From the NCBI GenBank assembly GCA_030057555.1, contig JASGUU010000006.1:17198-81197 (forward strand): 64,000 bases of DNA, in the 5' to 3' direction. Below, one piece after another: positions 52,683 to 62,618 of this stretch (position 1 is its first letter; every line of letters starts with the position of its first letter). Source of the DNA: Bacillota bacterium (GTDB lineage Bacteria; Bacillota; Clostridia; Saccharofermentanales; Fastidiosipilaceae). A model generated the notes under the pieces. It saw nothing but the letters and a program-made list of their open reading frames with translations, searched no databases and had not been told where the DNA came from. A program made the translations under genes and the position numbers.

Positions 52683-53925
52683 TCACGTCACCTCCCCGTC
52701 CAGCTGATAGAGCCGATACATCTCTTCCAGATCGTTTCGAAAGCGCTCTTCCACTTCCCGGTTTGTGAAGCTGATCTCGACGATGCGGCAGATGAAGCTG
52801 CGTATCCAGGGGATGATTTCGCTCGAGTCGTAGAGTTCGGCGGTGAATCGGCTCCTGTTCGGTCCCAGCTTTTCCACACGTCCGCAGCGCTTTTCCCGTT
52901 CCAGACGTTCGTGAATGAAGCCCTCCCTGTCGGAGTAGCAGACGGTAAAGGAGACCGTCTCCAAGGTGTTCCTGTTTCTCCCCCAGGTGCTGACGCCCCA
53001 GATATGAGACTGCATCCGGCTCAGTTTTTCACGCAGGGCATCGAAGTCTGCGCATGTTTTTTCTTCCCTGACGGTCAAAATGCGGTCGACCCGGTAGGAC
53101 TTTATGTGCCCGGAGCGCGGATGATCGGCCATCAGGTACTGGCGGCCCGTCTGGGACACCATAGAGGATGCGCAGAGGCGTGACGAGGTGCTCGGAGACA
53201 GACTGCCTGTCCCGGTTCAGGATTTCGATGCGGATGCTCTTCTGCCGGCGCATGGCAGAGAGAAGATCGGCCGTGACTTCGCTGTCCAGAGCTGTCGTGA
53301 TGTAATGGTGCTTGAAGCTGAAGTGGCTTTCCTGCTGCGGATGTTTGTCCAGCAGGAAGGAGCCCACGACGCCGCAGGGGGTGACCTCGGAGAAAAAATC
53401 CAGAATATCGCGGCTGTAGCATTCGCTGTCCGGCATGCGACGATAGTAGACAGATCTGCCGCGCCTTACTTTCTCAAGGATGCCTTCTTTTGCGTAGTCG
53501 CCCAGCTTTTTGCGCACGGTGGATTCGTCGAAGCAGACGGCTGTGTCAAACGCAGCCAGATAGCCGCTGATCTGCTCACAGATCTCGCCCAGCGATAGGG
53601 TGATTTCAGGATCCCGCAGAATGTCGAGAAGGATAAAGTGGAGTGTGATCGCTCCGTCGGTGAAGCTTTTGGACTTCCATGCCTTGTACAGGGGGTTGTG
53701 GCGGACCCGGCGGCTGTCGATGGAGAGAAAGACAATTTTACCTTCGGCTGTCTGATGAAAGCGCATGTAGTCGCCGAGCCAGCTTTCGATGCGGCGGCGC
53801 TCGTTGTCGTAGGTACGTCCGCTCTTTCGGGTGAAGTCCTCGCGGCTTTTGAAACCATAGACGAAGAATTCGCGCATGTAGCCGCGGACGCGGTTGTAGT
53901 TTTTGATCAGTTCGCTGTAGGCCAT
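52683..53925 (-). pseudogene. WYL-domain regulator interrupted by a single-base frameshift
   Basis: From ATG 53925 the frame gives MAYSELIKNYNRVRGYMREF, a winged-helix-like region (AAFDTAVCFDESTVRKKLGD), a WYL start, and LVTPLRILYG; then it leaves the family. Coding sense continues in the next frame from about 53160 (VSQTGRQYLMADHPRSGHIK) to the stop at 52683. Joined, the two parts make a full WYL regulator of about 413 residues. The shift lies near 53155-53165 in TATGGTGTCCCAGAC. It may be a real mutation, a sequencing error or a split gene restarted at the ATGGTG that opens the second frame. It is the first gene of the RNA-repair operon. Confidence 0.8.
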
Positions 53926-54715
53926 TTCTCTCAATCTGCACGGCTGTCCGGGAGCTGCCCCATTGTCCTTCTGATCTGCAGTCAACAGGTATTGGCGTTG
54001 AACCTGCATGGTCACAGGCATAGGCAGTCTGGATCCGGATTCCAAGCTTCGGCTGTCATGCGCTATCTTAGCATCACGGGAGGATTCAGGAGGTCGGAGA
54101 GGTGGCAGACATAAGAGAGCGGGTACTGGTGCTGGAAACCGGCAGCGCTCTGCTGCGCCACATCGACCAGACTGGCAGCGAAGACGATGCTTTATCAGTC
54201 TGGGAGATCTCGCCCGGAAACGGTCCTTAACCTTCTGTTCCCGCTGCCTGGACCGGACGTTCGGGGAACTCTCAGACACCTGCAAAGGCCTGGCTCTGCC
54301 TGTTTTCGACCATTGTCGTCAACAGGAACAGTCTGGTAGCCGGGTCTGCTTATTTCACATGTTTCTTTCCTGAAGCCTGTGTCGGCGGAGGAACGTCTGA
54401 GACGTTTTCAAAGAATTGAAAAGCGTACAGGACGGCGCAGAATGGAGCCCCTGCGGGCAGGCTCTGGGACTGCAGCCTGCAGCTGCGGAGAAGTAGCAGT
54501 TCCCGTCTGTTCTGCTGTATGTCTCGGAGACCGTGAGTACTTCGACAGCGAAGCCACACACGATCCCTGGCACAAGAGAATGGGCTGTACCAGGAATTCG
54601 AACTTTCGGACATCAGGCCATGAGCATGAAGCTGCAGTCAGAGGCGGCTCCCGTCATCTCGAGCGGATGGCTCTGTCTCAGCGCGCTCTCTGCCGGTATA
54701 AGGCTCCCGCTGAGG
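53926..54715. other. Gap between RNA-repair operon and MFS gene
   Basis: About 790 bp with no supported gene. Small dyads occur (AACGTC-TGA-GACGTT at 54392-54406). The left end should contain the minus-strand promoter of the RNA-repair operon, but no strong match was found. Confidence 0.5.
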
Positions 54716-55969
54716 CTACGCCCGCCGGGCCTGTTCCGCCGCAGCTTTCAGCATGCCAACTCTGATCAGGAGAGCGGCGATGACACCGACCCCGATCAGA
54801 ATATAGAAGGCGGGTTCATAGGCAGATCGGATATCGTAGAGAATGCCCACAGCCGGACCGCTGGCTGCCATGCCGAGCTGAGTGGCGGCAGCGCCATAAC
54901 CGGCGATAAGCTTGTATTCTTCGGTGCTGAAGGAGTCCTGCAGAATGATGGGTGCGATGACATTGGCCGTTCTTCTGCCTCCGAAAGAGAAACAGGCCAG
55001 GCCCATGACCAGGAGAATCATGTTCCTTACACCTGTAAAGGTCATTAATCCGAGGCCAACGGCCATCATGACGGTGAATACCAGCAGGTACATCTTTCCC
55101 CCGAACCTGTCGGTTACACGCCCGAGAATCAGGGTGGCTCCGGCGGCGAAGAGTGAATACAGTCCCAGCAGATTGGACGAGGTGTCAATTCTCATCCCTT
55201 TCTCCTGCCAGAACATGCCGAGATAGCTCTCGGAATTGGTGGCGAGACCGATGAAGAAGACGCCAATGAGAATGATATAGAGGCCTGGTGACTTCAGTAC
55301 CCAGGAAGCGGCAGCTCCTTTTGCTTTATTGCCTGTCGCAGTCTCTGCTTTTTCTGTTGCGGCTTTCTCGTAGCCCAGGGCTTTCTGTCCCTTCTCCGAG
55401 GGAGACTCGATGATCAGGTAGAGAGCCAGCAGCGAAACCAGCATGATGCTGATCGCGAGGACGATATAGGCCGTACGCCAGCCGAAGTTCTGTATGATGC
55501 CCCCGCAGACCGGCGTCAGGATGGCGCCGCCGATCATGGAGCCGGCGAAGACGATGCTTGTTACCGTAGCTCTTTTCTCCACAAACCAGTTGGAGACCAG
55601 AATGGAACAGGGAGCGACGGTGGCGAAACCGAAGCAGAAGCCGCCGATGATCGTGCCGATCAGCAGAACGGTCAGAGATGAGGTAAGGGCAATGATCAGA
55701 TAGTGCAGCGCGAGCAGCGTAACACCGGTGAATATGGTCCACTTCAGCCCCAGCCTTTTCACGAATCTGCCAAAGAACATGTTCGACACAAAGCCGGAGA
55801 GGGTGGCAAAAGTGGGCATCAGCATGATGGATTTGGCCGGGAAGCCGGTGTCTTTTATGATCGGGGGCATGAAAATCGCGATGGTCTGCAGTGCTCCCAG
55901 TGTCATGAACATGATCATGAACGCACCGGCGGCTACGCGCCAGCCTGAGAATTGAGTTTTCTCTTTCAT
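54716..55969 (-). CDS. MFS transporter, oxalate/formate antiporter (OFA) type
   Basis: The 417-residue protein has twelve helices: GWRVAAGAFMIMFMTLGALQ at the start, the motif GRFVKRLGLKW after helix 2, a long hydrophilic central loop (residues about 190-215, rich in Lys/Ala/Glu), and ILGRVTDRFGGKMYLL in the second half. The OFA subfamily carries monocarboxylates or oxalate/formate; the real cargo here is unknown. ATG 55969 is preferred over 55975 for spacing from AAGAGGTG. It is followed, farther upstream on the same strand, by the sulfatase gene, 200 bp away. Confidence 0.85.
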   Translation of the reverse strand: MKEKTQFSGWRVAAGAFMIMFMTLGALQTIAIFMPPIIKDTGFPAKSIMLMPTFATLSGFVSNMFFGRFVKRLGLKWTIFTGVTLLALHYLIIALTSSLTVLLIGTIIGGFCFGFATVAPCSILVSNWFVEKRATVTSIVFAGSMIGGAILTPVCGGIIQNFGWRTAYIVLAISIMLVSLLALYLIIESPSEKGQKALGYEKAATEKAETATGNKAKGAAASWVLKSPGLYIILIGVFFIGLATNSESYLGMFWQEKGMRIDTSSNLLGLYSLFAAGATLILGRVTDRFGGKMYLLVFTVMMAVGLGLMTFTGVRNMILLVMGLACFSFGGRRTANVIAPIILQDSFSTEEYKLIAGYGAAATQLGMAASGPAVGILYDIRSAYEPAFYILIGVGVIAALLIRVGMLKAAAEQARRA

Positions 55970-56187
55970 TTCCATGCACCTCTTACGAATCTGAACGTGA
56001 TTCCGTAGCCCAGAGTGTAAATCAAACGGGATGATCACCGCTTCCGCTTGATCAGCTGATCCTCAACGTCCATACAGGTTTATGCTACTGTATCTTCCGT
56101 TTCAGCGACAAGTTCAGAGCCTGAAAATGCGCTCATTTTCAGGTTGTCCTAAGTGGTTTCGAGCGCCAGCGCATTCGATCGCTTACG

Positions 56188-57690
56188 TTATGGAGCTGTT
56201 TTCCCGTCTACTGCCTGTTCTGCCTGCTCCGCCCAGGCAATGGCCTGCCAGATGGCTTCCCCCTGGTTCTCCTGAGGAGCACCAGCTGTGCTGCGACCCC
56301 GGATCAGATAGTTCATCAGAGTCTGCTTCATCTCCTGCACCATGTCCGGGTACTGGTCAAGCAGGTTTTTCTGTTCCGCCACATCCTCCGCCAGATTAAA
56401 GAGCTGAAAACAGAGTGCGTCCGGGGCTTCTTCTCCGGGCCGGGGGCTGGACCAGCCGCCGGAACCGGGGCAGAGGGCGAGTTTGAAACAGCCGCGCCTG
56501 AGGGAGAGAGAGCCGTCGATGCTCTGGTGCACCAGGTCCCGGCGCACTTCGTCCGCCTGAGGCTTTCTCATCAGGGGCAGGATGGATACGCTGTCCTCAC
56601 CCTGATTGTCTAGCAGCCTGATCTCGAGCAGGTCCGCCAGGGTGGCCATGAGGTCGCTCAGGCAGACCAGGCGGTCACAACGTTCACCCTGGGGCATGGC
56701 CTCCGGCCATTCCATGAGCAGAGGTACCCGGTGTCCGCCCTCATAAATATCGGCTTTCATGCCGCGGAACAGGTAGCTCGGATTGTGTCCATGCGCCTTG
56801 AGCTCGTCGAAGTCCGCCATGGGCGAGCAGCCGTTGTCCGAGGTGTAGATGAGCAGCGTATTCTCTGCGATGCCGAGCTTCTTCAGCTTTCTGCGTACTC
56901 TGCCCACGACATCATCGCAGTGAAGGACAAAGTCACCATAGGCATTGGTCCCGGATTTCCCCCGGAAGGCCGGGGCAGGGAAGATGGGTGTATGAGGTGC
57001 CGGCAGGGCAAAGTAGAGGAAAAACGGTCCGTCCTGCAGCTCTTCCAGCGTGTCAAGTACCCTGTCTGTCAGGACATCCAGCACCTCTTCATGGTCAAAG
57101 TCGGGAGCACAGGGGCCCTCTCTGAAAAACTCCTTGCCCTCGCCGCGGGCTACCCTGTCGGGATCCGGTGCAGCCGTAAAGCGGTCATTTTCGATGTATG
57201 CGTAGGGGGGCATATCAAGCGAGGCGCTGATGCCAAAGAAATAATCGAAGCCACAGGCATTGGGGCCATTCTGGATGGGCCCGCTGTAATCTACTCCCGG
57301 GCTATGGGCGAAACCCTCCAGCTCCACAAAGTCCGCGGTTTTGGCGAAATCCATGCCCAGGTGCCATTTTCCGAAAGCGGCAGTCTGATAGCCCTGTTCC
57401 TTCAGCAGGTCGGCTACTGTGGTTCGTCCCTGTTCGATCAGGGGAGGGGAGAAACCGCCGATGACGCCGGACTTCAGCTGGGAGCGCCAGTTGTAGCGTC
57501 CGGTCAGAATGCTGTAGCGGGAGGGGGTGCACACGGCTGAGGAGGCATGGGCGTCGGTAAAGACCACGCCATTTTGGGCCATGGCATCAAAATTCGGCGT
57601 CTCGAACGCAGCATTTGGATTCAGGGCGCTGACGTCGCCGTAGCCCATGTCATCTGCCAGGATATAGACGATATTGGGTTTTCTGTTCAC
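56188..57690 (-). CDS. Arylsulfatase-type sulfatase (formylglycine enzyme)
   Basis: The 500-residue enzyme hydrolyses sulfate esters. The N-terminal metal block NIVYILADDMGYGDVSALNP and the activation motif CTPSR (Cys54, matured to formylglycine) with LTGRY are classic S1-family features; KWHLG and the later IYTSDNGCSP block complete the site. There is no signal peptide, so it probably acts inside the cell on imported small sulfates. The Cys-type motif in an anaerobe calls for an anSME radical-SAM maturase, which is not in the window. GTG 57690 follows GAGGT. Confidence 0.9.
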   Translation of the reverse strand: MNRKPNIVYILADDMGYGDVSALNPNAAFETPNFDAMAQNGVVFTDAHASSAVCTPSRYSILTGRYNWRSQLKSGVIGGFSPPLIEQGRTTVADLLKEQGYQTAAFGKWHLGMDFAKTADFVELEGFAHSPGVDYSGPIQNGPNACGFDYFFGISASLDMPPYAYIENDRFTAAPDPDRVARGEGKEFFREGPCAPDFDHEEVLDVLTDRVLDTLEELQDGPFFLYFALPAPHTPIFPAPAFRGKSGTNAYGDFVLHCDDVVGRVRRKLKKLGIAENTLLIYTSDNGCSPMADFDELKAHGHNPSYLFRGMKADIYEGGHRVPLLMEWPEAMPQGERCDRLVCLSDLMATLADLLEIRLLDNQGEDSVSILPLMRKPQADEVRRDLVHQSIDGSLSLRRGCFKLALCPGSGGWSSPRPGEEAPDALCFQLFNLAEDVAEQKNLLDQYPDMVQEMKQTLMNYLIRGRSTAGAPQENQGEAIWQAIAWAEQAEQAVDGKTAP

Positions 57691-58033
57691 GCTTGGCTTA
57701 CCTCACAAAAGCAGACGGTGGTGATGCCTTTCCTGCCTGTGATACTATCCCAGTTCTTTCTCCACTGGAAACACACATGAGATGACTGGATGCTGGAGCA
57801 TGCAGGCATCCTTTTGTCATCGCGGAGCTCGGTGTTATCTGATACAGCTTGACTGCTTTTCCCGTTCCCATGGATCCTGAACAGTGGAATACGGACACGT
57901 GATTCGTCTGGCCAGAGACAGACAAGTCTGTCAGCTGGGGGACCTGGAAAGGTGGCACAAAGACCGGTTGCCTGCCCCGTGAGAGCAGGCTGCGGATGAC
58001 TCTCGGACGGCTGGTGGGCCTGACGAAATGCGT
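57691..58033. other. Intergenic gap upstream of sulfatase
   Basis: No gene is seen. A tight dyad GACAGAC-AA-GTCTGTC lies at 57917-57932 and could be an operator for the sulfatase or a terminator element for the upstream HEAT gene. Confidence 0.4.
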
Positions 58034-59011
58034 TTATTTACCGCCCATGATTCTGCGTATCGTGCTCTTCTGGTAGCCACTGGTTGCGGAATGTTCCGGC
58101 GCAGTGGGCACCTTTTCCAGTGCGAACTGTAAGCCTTTCATCAGCAGTGGATTGCTTCGCACGACGTTCAGCGGCCAGGAGTCCAGAACCTGAACGGCAT
58201 GCCAGCGTACCAGAAAGCATTCATCGTGCAGGAAAATACCGTACAGGAACCTGGCGACATTGTCGCCATACTCTTTGACATCGAATGCTGACATGCCATC
58301 TGCGATGGAACTCCTGATGTCAACGGCGTTGAAGATGTCGAGAAATCCACCCGCAGAATGGGAATAGATGTCGTGCACGACACGGCGATAGGCCTGCGAC
58401 AGGAACTCAAAAGCCCTGGCATCTCTATACTGGGCAACGGTTTGAGTGAGCTGGCATATCTTCTGTGAAAACATCTTGATGATAGCGGCCTTTTTACGGT
58501 CACTTCCAAGAGAGAAGTTGAGTCCCTCGATACCGGAGACAAAGCTTTTATATAGGCCATAGTACTGCTCGAACAGCTGGACAAGTGGAGCGAAGCCTTC
58601 TGGACCACACTGCAGATAGGCGTCACGCCATTTTCTGTACTGGCTTGTATTGTCATCTGGCAATCCGATGAATGCCAAATACAGATTCTGAATGCCGGGA
58701 CCCGGCCCGCAGCGGGCGCAGAATTCATAGTCGCCGGTCAAAGCTGCATATCGAGCTCCCGCCTCATTCAGATCGGGAGAATAGCCACACGACTTCAGGG
58801 CCAGAGCGATTTCCCCTCTCACTTCAGGGTCGTCTTCGGCCAGAAGGGCGGTCTCCAGTGCGGAAACGGCAGACTCATCTCGGATGTTTCCCAGTGCACT
58901 CGCGGCCTGCTTCCGGATCGTCGCATCCGCCTTATATTCCAATGCTGAGATCAGCTTCCTGACGTTTTTGTTCTTTTCCAGTCGCTCTACATTTGGTTTG
59001 AATAGACCCAT
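58034..59011 (-). CDS. HEAT-repeat-containing protein of unknown function
   Basis: The 325-residue protein from ATG 59011 (GGGAGG upstream) begins with two HEAT-like repeats: VRKLISALEYKADATIRKQA and ASALGNIRDESAVSALETAL, followed by DPEVRGEIALALKSCG. The remaining 220 residues are helical, with no known motif (FAPLVQLFEQYYGLYKSF; LVRWHAVQVLDSWP). Soluble, cytoplasmic. HEAT scaffolds bind proteins or nucleic acid; no function can be given. It lies 147 bp downstream of another unknown helical protein on the same strand. Confidence 0.75.
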   Translation of the reverse strand: MGLFKPNVERLEKNKNVRKLISALEYKADATIRKQAASALGNIRDESAVSALETALLAEDDPEVRGEIALALKSCGYSPDLNEAGARYAALTGDYEFCARCGPGPGIQNLYLAFIGLPDDNTSQYRKWRDAYLQCGPEGFAPLVQLFEQYYGLYKSFVSGIEGLNFSLGSDRKKAAIIKMFSQKICQLTQTVAQYRDARAFEFLSQAYRRVVHDIYSHSAGGFLDIFNAVDIRSSIADGMSAFDVKEYGDNVARFLYGIFLHDECFLVRWHAVQVLDSWPLNVVRSNPLLMKGLQFALEKVPTAPEHSATSGYQKSTIRRIMGGK

Positions 59012-59158
59012 GTTCTCGCCTCCCACTATGACGTTATATGGAAACCATCGCATCAGGCTGATGGGTCAAGTCTCCGGCCTTTGGGCAGTGCATCTGGTGT
59101 CCATATACGACTCCCTCCTTCGCGTTGATCGGATGAGCGGCCAGGCGGCGTGGTTACA

Positions 59159-60334
59159 TCAGTCCTCATCCGTGAGCAGGTCTGCTTCGCACAGGCACTT
59201 CAGGCGGTAACGGTGCAGATCATAGCCGTCTATGCTGAACGGGACATTGTGGAGCGAACTGATATAGGACATTTCGTCGGAATCGTCTATTTCATACCAG
59301 CGGTCATAGTAATAGGGATCAATGTTGCGGAAGGCTTCTTCCGGTGTTCTGGCGGCATTGAACTGCGAAAGGGCTTCCCAGTAATCCAGAGATGAGCCTT
59401 GCTCCTGGTTAATGTAGTGGCGGTATTTCCGGTAGTAGAGAGCGTCCAGCAGATCCACCGATTCGGGATGTCCCTCCCGCTGCAGGGCGGGCACGATTTC
59501 TTTGACCATATGATTCAGCGTCAGATATCGATAGGGTGTTTCCTCCTCCTGTTTGCAGAGAAAGGTCAGAATTCTCCAGGTGCGTTTTCCCGGAAGACAG
59601 CTGCGCAGAATGCCGATATCGTTCCTGTTCAGATCGTGAATTCTGTCAAGCGCCATTCCAATGAGCCGATCATCCTCTGAGGTGCGCAGAATCTCACACA
59701 GCTTCTCTACATCATAGACCCAGTGAATGTCCCAGGCTTTCAGTTCCGCAGCCGGTATGGAGGCGATACTGGCCCGTTTCTGCGCTTCCCACAGTTCCCA
59801 TTTTCGTTCTTCGCGCTCGAGGCGCTTCTGCTTTTCAACCTCGCTCTCGGGAGGTTCTGTCCGCAGTCTCATGCGTTTAAGCGCTGTTGACAGCTTCTCT
59901 AGATATTCTGTAGCGACTTCGTCGAGATCTGTCATGGTGATAAAGACCTCGTCATCGGGCTCAAATTCTTCGCTGCGGTTGCGGTATTGCAGCAGCAGAG
60001 AGGCGATCCGCTCTACAGTGAGCGGCTCTTTGAGGCAGTCTGCATGAAACGCAGCGGCGCGTTCCGAAAACCTGCCAGCCGGGTATCTTCCCAGAAACTG
60101 TTCGATCTCCTCCACGCGCAGGATGTCAGCGAGTTCCTGCGCTTCGATGTGTTCCAGCCCCGCATCGGCCTGAAGCTTTTGCGGCAGGAGATTTTTTGCG
60201 GCGTAGAGGATGGCGAGATGCTCCAGGAACGGGTGTGGCGGCAGCCACAGACTCCCGAGCTTAGCCGCGCTCCGTCCGCAGCACAGCGGAAAGTCCTCGC
60301 GGAGCGTCTCCAGCAGGTATGCTTTGTCTGTCAT
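59159..60334 (-). CDS. Conserved-looking protein of unknown function
   Basis: The 391-residue soluble protein was not recognised. It is helix-rich and acidic, with a Lys/Glu-rich coiled-coil-like stretch (ESEVEKQKRLEREERKWELW) near residue 165 and a following segment with HEAT-like helices (LCEILRTSEDDRLIGMALDR). The C-terminus is Tyr/Asp-rich (NIDPYYYDRWYEIDDSDE). Coding-like composition and a ribosome-binding TTGGGAG support it. The start overlaps or abuts the stop of a truncated upstream frame (60337). It may belong with the HEAT protein in one operon. Confidence 0.65.
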   Translation of the reverse strand: MTDKAYLLETLREDFPLCCGRSAAKLGSLWLPPHPFLEHLAILYAAKNLLPQKLQADAGLEHIEAQELADILRVEEIEQFLGRYPAGRFSERAAAFHADCLKEPLTVERIASLLLQYRNRSEEFEPDDEVFITMTDLDEVATEYLEKLSTALKRMRLRTEPPESEVEKQKRLEREERKWELWEAQKRASIASIPAAELKAWDIHWVYDVEKLCEILRTSEDDRLIGMALDRIHDLNRNDIGILRSCLPGKRTWRILTFLCKQEEETPYRYLTLNHMVKEIVPALQREGHPESVDLLDALYYRKYRHYINQEQGSSLDYWEALSQFNAARTPEEAFRNIDPYYYDRWYEIDDSDEMSYISSLHNVPFSIDGYDLHRYRLKCLCEADLLTDED

Positions 60335-60336
60335 GG

Positions 60337-60519
60337 TCATGCTCCCAACTGTCGGAGAAGTTTTCTGGCTTCTGCTCTTTCGGAATCATCATAGTCTCCA
60401 TCTGCATTGTACGAAACATGGAAACGCTCTGTAATACACGCATGGTGTCGCACAAGGGAAATGAGGACTAAACCATCAGTATTCTGAACAACTGATTCAG
60501 GAATACTTCGTGCAGACAA
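60337..60519 (-). pseudogene. Possible C-terminal remnant of a gene cut by an IS fragment
   Basis: The minus frame ends ADGDYDDSERAEARKLLRQL and GA, with its stop overlapping the next gene start (GCATGACCATG), as expected for coupled genes. Upstream it runs straight into the plus-strand IS3-like relic with no start or binding site of its own. No family is recognised. Confidence 0.35.
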
Positions 60520-60853
60520 AGCGATACGCGCAGCAGCTCAAGCACGAAGGCAAGCGCCGCCGGAACGTCAACGGAGTGCTGCGGATCCCAGACGTGTCTA
60601 GAAGCGGCTACAGCCGGCAGATCAACGGAGCCCCCCAAGCTTAGCATGGAACTGAGGAAGGAGGGCTGGAGAGTATCGGAAAAACCGTAGGCAACGACAT
60701 GCGCGAGATGGGCCTCAGAGCCCGCTATGTACGCCTTCTGGAGGCAATCCAGGGGATCGAGGCGAGCTGCCCGCTCAAGGCCAGTCCCTGGCAGAACGCT
60801 TTCATAGAATCCGTTCACGCTCTGATCAAGGGCGAGTGGCTGTACCAATAATC
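60341..60853. other. Disrupted region between unknown protein and lipoprotein
   Basis: The gap between intact genes is filled by the remnant frame (60337-60519, minus) and the decayed transposase (60479-60851, plus). Nothing else is seen. Confidence 0.5.
60479..60851 (+). pseudogene. Decayed IS3-family (IS150-like) transposase
   Basis: Plus-strand fragments match IS3-family OrfB in order: HEGKRRRNVNGVLRIPDVSR with SGYSR (N-terminal HTH_21 region), then after a stop and frame change REMGLRARYVR, then SPWQNAFIESVHALIKGEWL (the last catalytic Glu block, usually NACIESFHALIKREW). Large parts of the catalytic core are missing. No terminal inverted repeats were found, so it is a deletion relic. 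Confidence 0.7.
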
Positions 60854-61807
60854 TTACTGTCCCAATTCCGTCATGGAAAAGTAATCCATCATTTCTTCAA
60901 ACGTTTGATCAAAGTCCTCGCTGTGCTCTGTATATTCTTCTTTGAGATTATTTACAATTGCATCTATTTCCGCAGTGAATATAGCTGCTTTTTCAAAGTC
61001 ATATGAGATACCGCCTGCCAAGCCGCTGTTTTCGAGCAAAACGCCCATCGAACCGTTATTCATTAAGTTAAACCATTTCCCATCATATCTGACAACATCC
61101 ATACAAAGTAAAAAGTCAATTCCCTCAACTTGAAATTCTATGCCGATGCTCCTGTACCCATTCGCTCCAATGCAGTCGCCCCATGTTTTTCTGTTTGCTA
61201 AAAACTTCACTGAATAATAACTGTCTAATCCGACATCGGTTGGATAAATGATATCGCCGATTTGTATTTCGCCAATTTCACTCGATTTTTGCAAAAAGTT
61301 TGTCAATTCGTCTGAAACGTCTATGTCCGTTCTTAGGACTACCGGCATTCCTTCCATAAATGTGCCTACTGCTGATTCAGAATCGCCGAAAAAAATACTG
61401 CAGCGATATGAAATGGCAAGTGATAGCTGTCGCAAATTATTGATAATAGTTGAAACACGCAAATGTTTGTTGAGCTCGTTTCCGAAATCGGTATCAGAGG
61501 TAACAGGCCTTTGTATGGCATAGTTGTTCGCGAAAAATCTTTCATATTCCATTACGGCTTTTGTATCATAGGAAGCACAATAAGATTCAACGGCAAAAGT
61601 ACTGATTATTTTCTCAATGTCGTTGTCTTTTAATGCTTCCATATACGTAATGACAGGCTGCTCAGGTGTATCGAAACCGGGACCCTCAATATTTACGGTG
61701 CTTTTCTCTTTTGCATTGCATCCGGTAAAGAAGATCATCATCCCGGTAATCAGCGTGAGAGTAAGAACCATCAACAACAACCTGCCACTGAATTTATTTG
61801 TTATCAT
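60854..61807 (-). CDS. Lipoprotein of unknown function
   Basis: The 317-residue protein has a lipoprotein signal (LLLMVLTLTLITGMMIFFTGC) and then PVITYMEALKDNDIEKIIST near residue 50, a start often seen in extracellular lipoproteins with NTF2-like or SnoaL-like folds. The rest is soluble, ending in an acidic tail. No family beyond this is recognised. Base composition is clearly more AT-rich than the genes to the left, which suggests separate origin. It stands alone on the minus strand beside the IS relic. Confidence 0.7.
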   Translation of the reverse strand: MITNKFSGRLLLMVLTLTLITGMMIFFTGCNAKEKSTVNIEGPGFDTPEQPVITYMEALKDNDIEKIISTFAVESYCASYDTKAVMEYERFFANNYAIQRPVTSDTDFGNELNKHLRVSTIINNLRQLSLAISYRCSIFFGDSESAVGTFMEGMPVVLRTDIDVSDELTNFLQKSSEIGEIQIGDIIYPTDVGLDSYYSVKFLANRKTWGDCIGANGYRSIGIEFQVEGIDFLLCMDVVRYDGKWFNLMNNGSMGVLLENSGLAGGISYDFEKAAIFTAEIDAIVNNLKEEYTEHSEDFDQTFEEMMDYFSMTELGQ

Positions 61808-61869
61808 TCTCTTCCTTTTTCCTCCTTCATTACTTATAGAATTTTATTATACTTTCATTTAAGGAAGGT

Positions 61870-62214
61870 CTATTGATTCGTGTTCTTGTATTTTTCAGCC
61901 TGGCTTTTCCAATAATTCATGATTTTAAATATCATTTGCAAGCATTCTGATTCTGCCGTGTCTTTGTTATATTCCTTCATTTCGCTAAAGGTATGTCCGC
62001 AGGGTTCCAAATCACCTTTTTCGAAACCACCACAAACTCCTACCAGCCATTTGCCGAAAACGCTCTTCTTGAACTTGAAGATATAGTAATGCATGTAATT
62101 GAAGTCGAATTCCCCTGCGCATTGAATGGCAGCAGGCTTCTTTCCCAATGCTCTTTGGTCAGATAGCCAATTAACCATATGTTCCGTAGCTGCATTTAAT
62201 TGATTAGTGTCCAT
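61870..62214 (-). CDS. Small hypothetical protein
   Basis: The 114-residue soluble protein from ATG 62214 (GGGGAGG six bases upstream) starts MDTNQLNAATEHMVNWLSDQ and contains FDFNYMHYYIFKFKKSVFGK and a Cys-containing GVCGGFEKGDLEPCGHTFSE segment. The pattern is like small orphan proteins of Lachnospiraceae, but no family is known to me. AT-rich, like its neighbours. Confidence 0.7.
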   Translation of the reverse strand: MDTNQLNAATEHMVNWLSDQRALGKKPAAIQCAGEFDFNYMHYYIFKFKKSVFGKWLVGVCGGFEKGDLEPCGHTFSEMKEYNKDTAESECLQMIFKIMNYWKSQAEKYKNTNQ

Positions 62215-62618
62215 ATTGAACCTCCCCAAACTTATTTAATTATAACGCTTAGGGAGGATTCACATAGGTATGTCAAGCTCGGTTTCAGGGCACCAGAACT
62301 GGTGATTGGATACGTGTATATGTGCCCTGATGATCTCAAAGAGATGCAGGTGAGAGGAGAGTTCAGGTCATTCTGAATGAAATGAAGGAAGGCTATCCGA
62401 CGGCGTCAGCGGGGTGGGTTATCAATCGAACCGCTATCAGGTGCTTGAATTCGAGTGTCTTATCGGGTCTTACAGATGGACCTGATCGAGTGGCTGGACA
62501 GACCCGGCTGGCCATTGGGTCAGAATGAGCTGGTGGCTCCGATTGTGCCGCGTTGGTGGCTCCAGGCGAACGAGCAGGTGGCTTATTCAGAACGCTGCTT
62601 ACACCTTAGTGAAACAAG
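62215..62618 (+). mobile_element. Probable insertion-sequence remnant
   Basis: Between two AT-rich genes the sequence turns GC-rich and carries three spaced GGTGGCT motifs (62532, 62553, 62578) and broken frames with no start. Repeated GGTGGC-type subterminal motifs are typical of IS21-like element ends. No transposase motif is legible, so the family call is tentative. Confidence 0.35.
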
